64,000 bases of DNA from Paraburkholderia caledonica NBRC 102488 (GCF_000685095.1 NZ_BAYE01000002.1:124001-188000), one strand, 5' to 3'; positions 25,806 to 35,878 are shown, counted from the first letter of the stretch. A program made the numbers and translations. Notes: generated by a model not told the origin, from the letters alone.

Positions 25806-26642
25806 ATGACAAGTTATGAGGGTCGCTGGAAAACGGTGGACGTGAAGGTCCAGGAAAGCATCGCATGGGTGACGTTCAATCGCCCCGAGAAACGCAATGC
25901 AATGAGTCCCACGCTCAACAGCGAAATGATCCAGGTACTGGAGACGCTGGAACTGGACGCAGACGCAAAGGTACTGGTGCTGACAGGCGCCGGCGACGCA
26001 TGGACGGCGGGCATGGACTTGAAGGAGTACTTCCGCGAAGTCGATGCCGGTCCGGAAATCCTGCAAGAAAAGATTCGCCGCGACGCATGCCAATGGCAAT
26101 GGAAACTGCTTCGCATGTACTCGAAGCCGACTATTGCCATGGTCAACGGCTGGTGTTTCGGCGGCGGCTTTTCACCGCTTGTCGCATGCGACCTGGCTAT
26201 CGCGGCCGACGAAGCCGTGTTCGGCCTCTCTGAAATCAACTGGGGCATTCCGCCTGGCAATCTGGTCAGCAAGGCAATGGCGGATACGGTCGGACATCGT
26301 CAGGCGCTGTACTACATCATGACGGGCGACACGTTCGACGGGAAAGAAGCCGCTGCAATGGGACTCGTCAACAGCAGCGTGCCGCTCGAACAACTGCGTG
26401 CGAAAACGGTCGCGTTGGCCGCGAAGCTGCTGGAGAAAAACCCTGTCGTTCTGCGCGCCGCCAAGCATGGTTTCAAACGCTCGCGCGAACTGACCTGGGA
26501 GCAGAACGAAGACTATCTGTATGCGAAGCTCGACCAGGCGCAATTGCGCGATCCCGAGAAAGGACGGGAAGAAGGCTTGCGGCAATTCCTCGATCAGAAA
26601 TCGATCAAGCCTGGCCTTCAGACGTACAAGCGCACTGAGTGA
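25806..26642 (+). CDS. ech: Feruloyl-CoA hydratase/lyase (p-hydroxycinnamoyl-CoA hydratase/lyase)
   Basis: 278 aa from the ATG at 25806 with GGAG upstream. Crotonase fold: oxyanion segment SKPTIAMVNGWCFGGGFSPL and GLSEINWGIPPG. Ser123 and Glu143 fall at exactly the positions described for the catalytic residues of the Pseudomonas enzyme. It hydrates feruloyl-CoA and splits it to vanillin and acetyl-CoA in the cytoplasm. First gene of the rightward ech-vdh-fcs operon downstream of the third dyad. Confidence 0.93.
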   Translation: MTSYEGRWKTVDVKVQESIAWVTFNRPEKRNAMSPTLNSEMIQVLETLELDADAKVLVLTGAGDAWTAGMDLKEYFREVDAGPEILQEKIRRDACQWQWKLLRMYSKPTIAMVNGWCFGGGFSPLVACDLAIAADEAVFGLSEINWGIPPGNLVSKAMADTVGHRQALYYIMTGDTFDGKEAAAMGLVNSSVPLEQLRAKTVALAAKLLEKNPVVLRAAKHGFKRSRELTWEQNEDYLYAKLDQAQLRDPEKGREEGLRQFLDQKSIKPGLQTYKRTE

Positions 26643-26722
26643 CGAACAGGTAAACATTGATCCCGTAGCCTGCCCGCACCAGCGCGCAGCACGGGAAAAA
26701 GCATGCAAAGGAGACAGCCATC

Positions 26723-28174
26723 GTGAACCAAGTAAGTATGTTGATCGGGGGCAAGGACTGTCCGGCGTCGGGTGGCGCCACCTTCGAGCGGATTGATCCG
26801 GTTACCGGCGGCGTGGCTTCGCGTGCGCCTGCTGCCACGCTCGCCGATGCGGACGCCGCTGTCGAAGCCGCCGCCGCCGCGTTTCCCGCGTGGTCCGCGC
26901 TACGGCCGACAGAACGCCGTGCGCGTCTGCTGAAAGCCGCCGACATCATGGACGCGAGAGCGGGCGCGTTCATCGAATGCGGCATGGCGGAAACCGGCGC
27001 GATGGCCAACTGGTACGGCTTCAACGTGCATCTCGCAGCCAACATGTTGCGCGAAGCGGCGGCCATGACTACGCAGATCGACGGCAGCGTGATTCCGACC
27101 GACACGCCCGACAACATTGCTCTCGCGGTGCGCCAGCCGTGCGGCGTCGTGCTCGGCATCGCGCCGTGGAATGCGCCGGTGATTCTCGGCACGCGCGCTG
27201 TCGCGATGCCGCTCGCGTGCGGTAACACCGTCGTGCTGAAGGCATCGGAAGCGTGTCCGGCCGTGCACAGAATGATCGGCAGCGTGCTGCATGATGCGGG
27301 ACTCGGCGACGGCGTCATCAACGTGGTGACGAACGCGCCAAACGACGCGCCTGCCATCGTCGAACGGCTGATCGCGCACCCTGCCGTGCGTCGCGTGAAC
27401 TTCACGGGATCGACCCACGTGGGCCGCATCATCGCGATGCACGCGGCCAGGCATCTCAAGCCCGCACTGCTCGAACTCGGCGGCAAAGCGCCCGTCCTCG
27501 TGCTCGAAGACGCGGATCTCGACGCGGCCGTGGACGCCATTGCGTTCGGCGCCTTCTTCAATCAAGGGCAGATCTGCATGTCGACGGAACGCGTGATCGC
27601 GCATCGCAGCGTGGCCGATGCGCTCGTCGACAAGCTCGCTGAGAAAGCGCGCACGCTGGTTGCCGGCGCACCCACCGCGAAGGACGCCAAGCTCGGCGCG
27701 ATGGTCAGCGCACAAGCCGCGCAACGCGCAACGGCGCTCGTGCAGGACGCACGCGAACACGGCGCGAAAATACTCGGCGGCGGCACGCTGACTGGCGCAA
27801 TCATGCAGCCGACCATCGTCGACGGCGTCCTCCCGGCCATGAAGCTCTACGCCGAAGAATCGTTTGCGCCGGTGGTCACCGTGCTGCGCGTCGACACCGA
27901 CGACGAAGCCGTGAAAGTGGCGAACGATAGCGAGTTCGGCCTGTCCGCCGCTGTCTTCAGCCGCGATATCGCACGCGCGATGAGCGTCGCAAAACGTGTG
28001 GAGTCGGGCATATGCCACATCAATGGACCGACCGTTCACGATGAAGCGCAGATGCCGTTCGGAGGCGTGAAGGGAAGCGGCTACGGCCGTTTCGGCAGTA
28101 AGGCGTCGATCGCCGAGTTCACGGACCTGCGTTGGATTACGATCCAGACGGGTCCGCGTCACTATCCGATCTAG
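26723..28174 (+). CDS. vdh: Vanillin dehydrogenase (aldehyde dehydrogenase family)
   Basis: 483 aa from a GTG start; AAGGAGA lies about ten bases before it, and the next ATG at 26738 is too far from that site. Catalytic Cys285 in FNQGQICMSTER and general base Glu251 in LLELGGKAP are intact, with the NAD-binding FTGSTHVGR segment near 227. It oxidises vanillin to vanillate. Placed between the hydratase/lyase and the CoA synthetase, which fixes its substrate by context. Confidence 0.92.
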   Translation: MNQVSMLIGGKDCPASGGATFERIDPVTGGVASRAPAATLADADAAVEAAAAAFPAWSALRPTERRARLLKAADIMDARAGAFIECGMAETGAMANWYGFNVHLAANMLREAAAMTTQIDGSVIPTDTPDNIALAVRQPCGVVLGIAPWNAPVILGTRAVAMPLACGNTVVLKASEACPAVHRMIGSVLHDAGLGDGVINVVTNAPNDAPAIVERLIAHPAVRRVNFTGSTHVGRIIAMHAARHLKPALLELGGKAPVLVLEDADLDAAVDAIAFGAFFNQGQICMSTERVIAHRSVADALVDKLAEKARTLVAGAPTAKDAKLGAMVSAQAAQRATALVQDAREHGAKILGGGTLTGAIMQPTIVDGVLPAMKLYAEESFAPVVTVLRVDTDDEAVKVANDSEFGLSAAVFSRDIARAMSVAKRVESGICHINGPTVHDEAQMPFGGVKGSGYGRFGSKASIAEFTDLRWITIQTGPRHYPI

Positions 28175-28294
28175 GCCGCCCGATCAGAACGCTTCGATCG
28201 GAAACACCCAGATCTGACACGCATGCCGTTCAGCGGCATCATTCGAATCCCGCATGCTTCGCAGCAGACGGAGACGGCGGGAAGGAGACAATAA

Positions 28295-30184
28295 GTGAAT
28301 TTGCAGCCGACGCAATCCAGTGTCGATAGAGAAACGCCCGTGCGCTATCGCGAAGTGCGGATCGGTTCGGCGCCCGCACGCGTTCGCCGTGACGGCGACG
28401 TGTGGTACATGGAGTCTGCCGCGATGCCCGGCAACTATCCGCAGCGCCTGACCGACCGGCTCGCGAGCGGCGCGCGCGCGCATCCGGACCGCTGGCTCGT
28501 CGCGCGCCGCGGCGCGAACGGGGAATGGCAAGGCATCAGCTACGCGCAAATGCTGCAACGTGCGCGTGCCATCGGCCAGGCGCTGCTCGAGCGCAACCTG
28601 TCGGCCGAGCGGCCCGTCGCGATCCTCTCCGGCAACGATCTCGAACACATGATGATCGCGCTCGGCGCAATGTGGGCCGGCGTACCGTACGCGCCCATTT
28701 CGCCGGCGTACTCCCTCGTTTCCAGCGATTTTGGCAAGCTGAGGCATACGCTTGATCTGCTCACGCCCGGTCTCGTCTTCGCAACCGATGCCTCTGCATT
28801 TGCCGCTGCAATCGACGCAACCGTTGCGGCCGATGTCGAAGTCGTGGCATCCACGGGCTCCTGTGCCCGCCCCGTCACGACGTTGTCGGCGCTGCTCGAC
28901 ACCACGCCCACTACGGTCGATGCCGCGCACGAAGCGATCGACCCGGACAGCATAGCCAAATTTCTCTTCACGTCAGGCTCGACGACGCTGCCGAAGGCCG
29001 TTCCGACGACGCATCGCATGCTATGCAGCAACCAGCAGATGCTGCGCGAAACGTTTCCGGAGTTCGCCGACGAGCCGCCGGTACTCGTCGACTGGTTGCC
29101 GTGGAATCACACGTTCGGCGGCAGTCACAACGCGGGCATCGCGCTCTATAACGGCGGCACGCTTTATATCGACGACGGCAAGCCGGTCGGCAAGAAGTTC
29201 GAAGAAACGCTGCGCAATCTTCGCGAGATCGCTCCGACGATCTACTTCAATGTGCCCAAGGGCTGGGAAGAACTGACGAGCGCGCTTGAAACCGACGCCA
29301 AGCTGCGCGAGACATTTTTCTCACGTGTGAAGGTGTATTTCTTTGCGGGAGCGGGACTCTCGCAAGCCGCGTGGGATCGGCTGCAACACGTTACGGAGCG
29401 CTTTTGCGGCGAGCGTATCCGCATCATGGCGGGTCTCGGCATGACGGAGACTTCACCGTCGTGCCTCTTTACGACGCTGCCCGCGACAGCCGCCGGTTAT
29501 GTGGGCGTACCCGCGCCGGGCTGCGAAGTGAAGCTCGTGCCCATCGGGGACAAGCTGGAGGCGCGCTTTCGCGGTCCACACGTCATGCGCGGCTATTGGC
29601 GAATGGACGGTGCTGCCACTGGTAAATCATTCGACGACGATGGCTATTACTGCAGTGGCGACGCACTGAAATTCGTCGACCCGCAACAGCCCGAACTGGG
29701 TTTGATGTTCGACGGCCGCATTGCCGAAGACTTCAAGCTCAGCTCCGGCACCTTTGTCAGCGTCGGTCCGATGCGCGCGCGTGTTATTTCGGCGGGCGCG
29801 CCGTATGTGCAGGACGTGGTCGTCTCCGGGCTGAATTGCGACGACGTGGGCTTACTCGTGTTCCCGCGACTCGACGACTGCCGGCGGCTCGCGCAACTGC
29901 CTTCGTCGGCGAGCGCGTCCGAAGTCGTGAGTGCGCCCGCCGTGCGGCAGCTCTTTGTCGAATTGCTCGATCGGCTCAATCGCGAGTCGACAGGCGGCGC
30001 GACCACGATCGCACGGATGCGTCTGCTCGACGTCGCGCCGTCGCTCGATCTCGGTGAAATAACCGACAAAGGCTCGATCAATCAGCGCGCCGTGCTCACG
30101 CATCGCGCTGAACTCGTGCGAGCGCTGCATGACCCGATCAAGCGGGATGCGGCCGTGATTTACGCGCCGCATGTCCGGACCTGA
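28295..30184 (+). CDS. fcs: Feruloyl-CoA synthetase
   Basis: 629 aa from a GTG start with GAAGGAG nine bases upstream. AMP-binding acyl-CoA synthetase: the phosphate loop FTSGSTTLPKAVPTTHRM is at about residues 226-243 and GLGMTETSPSC at about 383-393; LGEITDKGSINQRAV near the C-terminus takes the place of the usual catalytic Lys segment. The length and the atypical C-terminus fit the long Fcs family rather than 4-coumarate:CoA ligases. It activates ferulate with ATP and CoA, the first step of the module, although it is the last gene. Confidence 0.92.
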   Translation: MNLQPTQSSVDRETPVRYREVRIGSAPARVRRDGDVWYMESAAMPGNYPQRLTDRLASGARAHPDRWLVARRGANGEWQGISYAQMLQRARAIGQALLERNLSAERPVAILSGNDLEHMMIALGAMWAGVPYAPISPAYSLVSSDFGKLRHTLDLLTPGLVFATDASAFAAAIDATVAADVEVVASTGSCARPVTTLSALLDTTPTTVDAAHEAIDPDSIAKFLFTSGSTTLPKAVPTTHRMLCSNQQMLRETFPEFADEPPVLVDWLPWNHTFGGSHNAGIALYNGGTLYIDDGKPVGKKFEETLRNLREIAPTIYFNVPKGWEELTSALETDAKLRETFFSRVKVYFFAGAGLSQAAWDRLQHVTERFCGERIRIMAGLGMTETSPSCLFTTLPATAAGYVGVPAPGCEVKLVPIGDKLEARFRGPHVMRGYWRMDGAATGKSFDDDGYYCSGDALKFVDPQQPELGLMFDGRIAEDFKLSSGTFVSVGPMRARVISAGAPYVQDVVVSGLNCDDVGLLVFPRLDDCRRLAQLPSSASASEVVSAPAVRQLFVELLDRLNRESTGGATTIARMRLLDVAPSLDLGEITDKGSINQRAVLTHRAELVRALHDPIKRDAAVIYAPHVRT

Positions 30185-30229
30185 AGCCGGGCAATGCGAC
30201 GCGCCGGCCGCAGCGTGCTGCCTGAGCGC

Positions 30230-30919
30230 TTACTTGCGTGCAGGCACGGGCGCTAGAACTTCGTGCGTTCCGGCCGCGCGCTGCGCCGACTTGTGGACCA
30301 TCGTGTACGCGTAGTCGACACCCATGCCGTACGCGCCGGAATGTTCCTTGACGATGCCCATGACTGCGTCGTACGTCTCTTTGTGAGCCCAGTCGCGTTG
30401 CCATTCGAGCAGCACCTGTTGCCACGTCACCGGAACAACGCCGGCCTGGATCATGCGCTGCATCGAATATTCATGCGCTTCCTTGGAGGTGCCGCCCGAC
30501 GCGTCAGCCACCATGTAAATCTCGTAGTCGCCTTCGTCCATTGCGCACAGCGAGAAGGTGTTGTTGCAGACCTCGGTCCACAGACCCGCCACCACCACTT
30601 TCTTGCGGCCGTTGGCGGCGAGCGAGTCGCGAACCTTCTGGTCGTCCCACGAATTCATCGACGTGCGTTCCAGCACTTTGTGACCGGGGAACACGTCCAG
30701 CAACTCCGGATACGTATAGCCGGAGAAGCTTTCCGATTCCACCGTCGTGATGGTCGTGGGAATGTTGAACACGCGTGCGGCCTTGGCAAGGCCAACAACG
30801 TTGTTCTTCAGCACCTGCCGGTCGATCGACTGGACGCCGAAAGCCATTTGCGGCTGGTGATCGATAAAGATGATCTGCGAGTTCGCAGGCGTGAGGACTT
30901 GCAGTTTCGGATTAGCCAT
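30230..30919 (-). CDS. Cysteine hydrolase, isochorismatase-like (YcaC family)
   Basis: 229 aa from the ATG giving MANPKLQVLTPANSQIIFID; a longer start adds 17 residues without a ribosome site. Catalytic Asp in IIFIDHQPQM and nucleophile Cys in AGLWTEVCNNTF are in the usual places; the lysine position lies in the HKVLERTSMNSW region. The C-terminal 40 residues beyond the core fit the longer YcaC group. Physiological substrate unknown. Convergent with fcs (45 bp). Confidence 0.85.
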   Translation of the reverse strand: MANPKLQVLTPANSQIIFIDHQPQMAFGVQSIDRQVLKNNVVGLAKAARVFNIPTTITTVESESFSGYTYPELLDVFPGHKVLERTSMNSWDDQKVRDSLAANGRKKVVVAGLWTEVCNNTFSLCAMDEGDYEIYMVADASGGTSKEAHEYSMQRMIQAGVVPVTWQQVLLEWQRDWAHKETYDAVMGIVKEHSGAYGMGVDYAYTMVHKSAQRAAGTHEVLAPVPARK

Positions 30920-31316
30920 GGCTTTGTACGTCCTAAGTGTCGATAAGGGTTTGCTGAACAGGGAAAACATGCCGCACTCGCTTCACAAGCGAGGAAAAAC
31001 TGGAATGCAGTCTATCGGCGGCCTTGCGGCGAGTCCTTGTCCAAGTCCTTAATCGTTCTTAAAAATAACAAACCGAAAGGTTTCATCCTTAAGGACCAGC
31101 ACACCGCAAGGCGCGGAGTAACGTGCAGCCACATCCTTTCGGTTTGGAAACATCTCCGCGCACAATCGGCCGCCTTCATGGGATTGGGACAAAACACCTT
31201 CGTTTAGCGACGCTGTCAATTCGCGCGACTTCCGTACGTTAACCTCGCATCGTGATACATCGGCAGGCCTGGCCGAGCCCCTGATGTAGCGCGAATAACT
31301 TACGGGAATTCGAAAA
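30920..31316. promoter_or_regulatory. Divergent intergenic region, AT-richer than its surroundings
   Basis: 397 bp between the hydrolase and the TupA-like gene. A dyad CTCGCTT-CAC-AAGCGAG at 30977-30993 lies 58 bp upstream of the hydrolase start and would form a 7-bp hairpin in its leader. Leftward frames of 61 and 93 codons here have no ribosome site or known features and were not accepted. Confidence 0.45.
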
Positions 31317-32333
31317 ATGACGACGACCAATTCAGTCCAGTTTCCGGGTGAATCCGGCCCCTCTGCGCCTCAACAAAAAGCGCCATCGTCCACAAGTACC
31401 GCCCCACTGCGCCGCCAATCGACAGTTCGCAGCATAAAAGAAGCGGCCAAGTCACTATTGCCGGCGCCACTGTTCTTGAGCTTGCTGCATCACAAGGAAA
31501 TTGGCCGCTATCCGAGCCTGCTGCGCCCTACTACCTTCAATGAGAAGATCTTGCGCAAAAGCCTGCGGCCCGATCCGTGGTTCGCGGAGTTGACCGACAA
31601 GCTTACGGTTAGAAAATATGTAGCGAGAATGCTGGGCGAGGAGCACGTGATTCCGCTGCTCGCAGCGCCGGACACCTTTTCGAAAGAAGTATTCGATGCG
31701 CTGCCGGACTCGTTCGTGATGAAAGCCAATCACGGCAGCAGCTACGTAGAAGTGGTGAGAGACAAGTCCACACGCTCTTTCGAAGAACTGCGAGAGCTTG
31801 CCGATCACTGGTTGACACTCGACTTCTACAAGATCGCGCGCGAGAAACACTATCGCCAGATCGAGCCACGCGTTTTCTTCGAACACCTGTTGCTCGACAA
31901 GAGCGGCCAGATTCCCGCCGACTACAAACTGCACTGCTTCGGCGGCCGAAGTGGAAGGCCTACCATTTACATTCTGGTGATCTCGGACCGGTTCGGCTCG
32001 AACACGCGTGGCGACATATACGACGCGAACTGGAACCATCTGGACATGGCGATTGGCGCCTACAAACCCAGTGCAGAGCCGTCGCCTCGCCCGGAGAACC
32101 TCGAAGCCATTCTGAACGCCGCCACCAAGCTATGCAGCGATTTCGACTATGTTCGCGTGGACCTGTACGCGCCGGATAACCGGATTTACTTCGGCGAATT
32201 GACGTTTACGCCCGGCGCGGGCGTACTGCCATTCACGCCTGACAAGGTCGACTACGAGTGGGGAAAACTCGTGCCCGACGCGTTCCTTTCAGCGAGGCCA
32301 CCTTTACCGATCCCGTCGACGCAACCGGCGTAA
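31317..32333 (+). CDS. TupA-like ATP-grasp protein (polysaccharide modification)
   Basis: 338 aa. The first 40 residues are Ser/Thr/Pro-rich. The core carries the family landmarks: RPTTFNEKILRKSL, FVMKANHGSSYVEVV, DYKLHCFGGR, DFDYVRVDLY and YFGELTFTPGAGVLPF, the last two supplying ATP-grasp acidic residues. TupA-like proteins are linked to teichuronopeptide and other surface polymer synthesis and probably ligate an amino acid or similar group. The glycosyltransferase and acyltransferase downstream support a surface polysaccharide role. Confidence 0.85.
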   Translation: MTTTNSVQFPGESGPSAPQQKAPSSTSTAPLRRQSTVRSIKEAAKSLLPAPLFLSLLHHKEIGRYPSLLRPTTFNEKILRKSLRPDPWFAELTDKLTVRKYVARMLGEEHVIPLLAAPDTFSKEVFDALPDSFVMKANHGSSYVEVVRDKSTRSFEELRELADHWLTLDFYKIAREKHYRQIEPRVFFEHLLLDKSGQIPADYKLHCFGGRSGRPTIYILVISDRFGSNTRGDIYDANWNHLDMAIGAYKPSAEPSPRPENLEAILNAATKLCSDFDYVRVDLYAPDNRIYFGELTFTPGAGVLPFTPDKVDYEWGKLVPDAFLSARPPLPIPSTQPA

Positions 32334-32594
32334 CGTTTGCCGGTTTGTTTCGGCAACTTTTGTCACGTGACGCGGGCCGCATGAGGGCATGTTCCCCGCT
32401 TTACCGAAGCTCACGCGAGCCGCGTCCAGTTGTGTTATCGACCGCACATATCGCACTACCGCCCATTGGCGGGGCAACGAACGGAAAGGTAAATTGATTC
32501 GTGCTGGATCCAGAGGTAAACGCGAGCGGAACCCAAGGCGGGCGGTAGTCGCCGGTACGCTGCGCTCCCGGTTTATGACAGGTGGTGAATAAAT

Positions 32595-33596
32595 ATGCAA
32601 AACGTGACAATCGTCATCTGCAATTACAACTATGGCCGCTTTCTCGCCAAGGCCATCGACTCAGCCCTCGAACAGGATTATCCGGCCACTCAGGTACTCG
32701 TAATCGACGACGGATCAACCGACGGTTCGCGCGAAATCATAGAAAGTTACGGCGGCCGCGTGAAAGCGCTTTACAAGCAGAATGGCGGCCAGGTATCCGC
32801 CTATAACGATGCGGTGAACATAATAGAGACGGAATTTGTGATTCTGCTCGATTCCGACGACCTGCTGTATTCTCAAGCGGTGTCGAAAGTGATGCGCGTG
32901 TTCGATCGCGGCAACTTCGTCAAGGTCCAGTTCCGGCTCGACGTAATCGATCCCGCAGGCAATCCGTCGGGCACATATGTACCGCACTCCGCGGCTCCCA
33001 GCGACTGCGGCAGCCCTTTGCGCCAAGGCTGGCTGTATCCATCGCCGCCTGCATCGGGCAACGCTTACCGCACAAGCGCATTAAAGAAGATATTTCCCGT
33101 TCCGGAGGCTGATATCAATCGTTACGGAGCGGACTTCTATGCGATCTACGGCGTCGCCTTGTTAGGAGCCGTCGCAACGATTCCAGAATCGCTCGGTGCT
33201 TACCGCGTGCACCGCACCGAAAACTCGGGGATCGATTTCGCAAACTCCGAAAGCAACGACAAAGCGCCCAAGGCGCTGACCAAACGCTGGGCCATCCTGC
33301 GGCAAATGGCGCGCGCGCGCCTGGGGATCGAACTTCCGCTGTCGTTTTATGACTTCTCGCTTGAGAAGGCCCATTTCTGCTCTGCCGTTTATCAGGCGCC
33401 GTTCACGAAACGCTGGCGATGGGTCAGCCGCCAGTCGCATAGTTACTTCCGCTCTATCGTGGGAAACCCGTTCTGGAGCTACAAGAAAAAGATTGGCACG
33501 CTCGCGTTGTCCAGTCTCTGTTTGCTGCCTTTCTCGGCGCTCTCGGATTTCGCCGTTCGTTACATTGCGAATCCCCTTGCCCGGCGTCGCCTTTAG
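32595..33596 (+). CDS. Family 2 glycosyltransferase
   Basis: 333 aa. GT-A fold: VTIVICNYNYGRFLAKAIDS at the N-terminus, IDDGSTDGS near residue 38, and the metal-binding LLDSDDLLY at about residues 84-92. The last 60 residues include a basic hydrophobic stretch (SLCLLPFSALSDFAVRYIA) that may hold it at the membrane. It is 261 bp after the TupA-like gene, so it may have its own promoter. Donor and acceptor unknown. Confidence 0.9.
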   Translation: MQNVTIVICNYNYGRFLAKAIDSALEQDYPATQVLVIDDGSTDGSREIIESYGGRVKALYKQNGGQVSAYNDAVNIIETEFVILLDSDDLLYSQAVSKVMRVFDRGNFVKVQFRLDVIDPAGNPSGTYVPHSAAPSDCGSPLRQGWLYPSPPASGNAYRTSALKKIFPVPEADINRYGADFYAIYGVALLGAVATIPESLGAYRVHRTENSGIDFANSESNDKAPKALTKRWAILRQMARARLGIELPLSFYDFSLEKAHFCSAVYQAPFTKRWRWVSRQSHSYFRSIVGNPFWSYKKKIGTLALSSLCLLPFSALSDFAVRYIANPLARRRL

Positions 33597-33700
33597 TCTT
33601 CCGAAACAAGTTCAATTATTGTTTGCGGTTCGTTTCAACCTTTAAAAAGCGTGCCCGGCGCGTTGCACCTGATGCCACCGCAACAATTTGCATGGAAGTG

Positions 33701-34927
33701 ATGATGAACAAGTTCGTTGGCCTGGATGTACTGCGTTTCGCACTGGCCGTGTATCTGATGGTGTTTCATTCGATACATCAGTATCCGCAATACGTGACGC
33801 TTCCGTTCGTTGAGTTGGCCAACCTGGGTGGGTTCGCCACGAGTTCATTCTTCATTCTGTCGGGCTTCATTCTCGCCCACGTCTATTTCGGGCGGAGCAC
33901 TGAGTTGCGAGGCGGCACGCGCGAGTTCTTCGTGAAGCGCCTTTCCAATCTTTATCCCGTGCATCTCATTGCGCTTGTACTGGTGCTTCTCGTCTCGGCG
34001 GCAGGCACGCGCGGATACCAGCAGTTCGCGATCATGTCGCTCGACGACGCAGAGCACTACATTACGCTCGGCCCCACCGACACCGCTATAAATTTTGTGC
34101 TGAACCTGTTCTTGCTGCAGGTGTGGAATCCGCTATACGGGTCGGTCAATCCGCCATCATGGTCGCTGGCGACATTGTTTTTCTTCTATCTCGCGTTTCC
34201 GTTTTTCGCGCCGCGGCTTCTCAAAGCCCGAAACAAACACCGGCTGTTACTGATTTTGTGGGTGCTTTACCTCGTCCCGCCTGTACTTGCGACGCTGATG
34301 CACTGGTACGGTCCCGCCGCGGTCGGCATAGTCACCCGCAACCCGGTGCTGCGACTACCCGAATTTCTGGTCGGTATCGTCCTGTATGGACTGTTTCGCG
34401 AGGGACATCTGACCGCCATTCACCGCAGCGGCATGAAGCTCGCCGCAGCGTTGCTGGTGTTCGCAGGCTCGTTCGCAGCGGCGGCGTGGCTCGAGTCGCA
34501 TGGATCCATCAATACACGTTATCTCGTTCATAACGGCGCATTGATGCCTGCAGAGTTGTTGCTCGTCGCCGTATTCGCCGGCCTTTCGGTTCCTTCCCGA
34601 TTCGCGGCGCTATCGACTCGTTTAGGGAACTCGGCACTCTCGCTCTTTGCGATTCATGTGCCGGTCTTCCTCGTCATGATGAAGGTGTTGAAACTGCTGT
34701 CTATCGGCAAATCGCCGCTATGGTGCGCTTCGCACTTTTCCGAATGCGTCGCGGCTTCGAAAGAAGTCATACCCAGTATGGCGACTTATCCGCTGTATCT
34801 GATCGGGACGGTGATTGCGGCCGTGTATTTCCAGGAGCGGCTGGTCGCTCCGTTGAGGGACTGGATTCGCGGCCGGTTCCTCAAAGTGAGGACGAGGGTT
34901 CCGGCAGCAGAGCCGGGAAGTGTTTGA
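33701..34927 (+). CDS. Acyltransferase 3 family membrane protein
   Basis: 408 aa from the ATG pair at 33701/33704; earlier starts lack support. About ten membrane segments. The family signature is at the N-terminus: FVGLDVLRFALAVYLMVFHS with the expected Arg and His, then FILSGFILAHVYFGR. These proteins O-acylate sugars of surface polysaccharides at the inner membrane. Third gene of the small polysaccharide group. Confidence 0.9.
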   Translation: MMNKFVGLDVLRFALAVYLMVFHSIHQYPQYVTLPFVELANLGGFATSSFFILSGFILAHVYFGRSTELRGGTREFFVKRLSNLYPVHLIALVLVLLVSAAGTRGYQQFAIMSLDDAEHYITLGPTDTAINFVLNLFLLQVWNPLYGSVNPPSWSLATLFFFYLAFPFFAPRLLKARNKHRLLLILWVLYLVPPVLATLMHWYGPAAVGIVTRNPVLRLPEFLVGIVLYGLFREGHLTAIHRSGMKLAAALLVFAGSFAAAAWLESHGSINTRYLVHNGALMPAELLLVAVFAGLSVPSRFAALSTRLGNSALSLFAIHVPVFLVMMKVLKLLSIGKSPLWCASHFSECVAASKEVIPSMATYPLYLIGTVIAAVYFQERLVAPLRDWIRGRFLKVRTRVPAAEPGSV

Positions 34928-34983
34928 GGATTGACGCCGCCGCGAGGCGTTTCAGCGCAAGGCGGCCGGATTTAGAAGCACCT

Positions 34984-35835
34984 TCAAAAGCTCGCAAACG
35001 AATGCACGAGCCGATTGAAAGCTCCGGCGTTCGATACATTCATTCCGTGCGACGCGCCCGCAATGGTCTGCTTGTCCGCGTAGTCGATCCAGTCCGCGAG
35101 TTTTTCGACGTTGTTGCGGAACATGCGAGGGCTGCGTTGCCCTTCGATCAACAGCGTCCTGCATTTCACACCGCGCGCCGCGTCGCGTGAATATGCGGGC
35201 AGCGGATCGCGCAGCTGTTTCGGCAACGTGGCCGCATTATCCGTGGCCATCGTGCGAAAGGCGGCAGAACTCTTGCGCCATGAGCCCGGCGCGCTGACCG
35301 AGTCCACGAACAGTTCAAGACCCGCGTCGATCTCGCCTGCTTCTATCAAGTCCACAACGCGTGCGCGCAGCGCGTTCGTCGCGGTCGGCAGCGACGCGTC
35401 GGGCATGCCGTCTATCTGTAACGGACCGCCTGGGTCCGCAAGCGTAAGCGTCTTCACGAGTCGCGGGTACTCGCGCGCCAGGTTGAACGCGACGCAACCG
35501 CCGCGCGAGTGGCCGACCAGATGCACAGGCGCGATGCCGAGCGCCTCGATGAATTCGGCCAGTTCGGCAACATGCGTCTGCCAGCCGAACTCGCCCTGAA
35601 TGCACGCGTAGGCTGCGGGCCAGTAGTGGCTCAAGCTCACCGAGATGCAGCGGAAATGCCCGGACAGCGCGGCTGTCTGCGCACTCCAGTAGCGGTAGTC
35701 GCACAGCGAGCCATGCACGAAAACGAGCGGCTCTCCCGTTCCGCACTCGACATACGGCACGCTAATGCCCGATGCGATGGTCGCAAACGAGAGTTCGGGC
35801 GCGGCAAGCAGGGAGAAATCGGTTCGGGCGTTCAT
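34984..35835 (-). CDS. Alpha/beta hydrolase
   Basis: 283 aa. Oxyanion region LVFVHGSLCDYRYW, nucleophile elbow LVGHSRGGCVAFNLA (Ser near residue 110) and catalytic His in AGASHGMNVS near the end are intact; an acid residue is likely in LLIEGQRSPRMF or just after. Divergent from a LysR gene 94 bp away. The substrate cannot be told. Confidence 0.88.
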   Translation of the reverse strand: MNARTDFSLLAAPELSFATIASGISVPYVECGTGEPLVFVHGSLCDYRYWSAQTAALSGHFRCISVSLSHYWPAAYACIQGEFGWQTHVAELAEFIEALGIAPVHLVGHSRGGCVAFNLAREYPRLVKTLTLADPGGPLQIDGMPDASLPTATNALRARVVDLIEAGEIDAGLELFVDSVSAPGSWRKSSAAFRTMATDNAATLPKQLRDPLPAYSRDAARGVKCRTLLIEGQRSPRMFRNNVEKLADWIDYADKQTIAGASHGMNVSNAGAFNRLVHSFASF

Positions 35836-35878
35836 ACACTGGCTCCTTTGGCTGCACTATGCCGCACGTCAACATTTA

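Noticed and set aside
31049..31330. 93-codon leftward frame upstream of the TupA-like gene
   Set aside because: It starts inside the TupA-like gene, lacks a ribosome site and shows no recognisable protein features.
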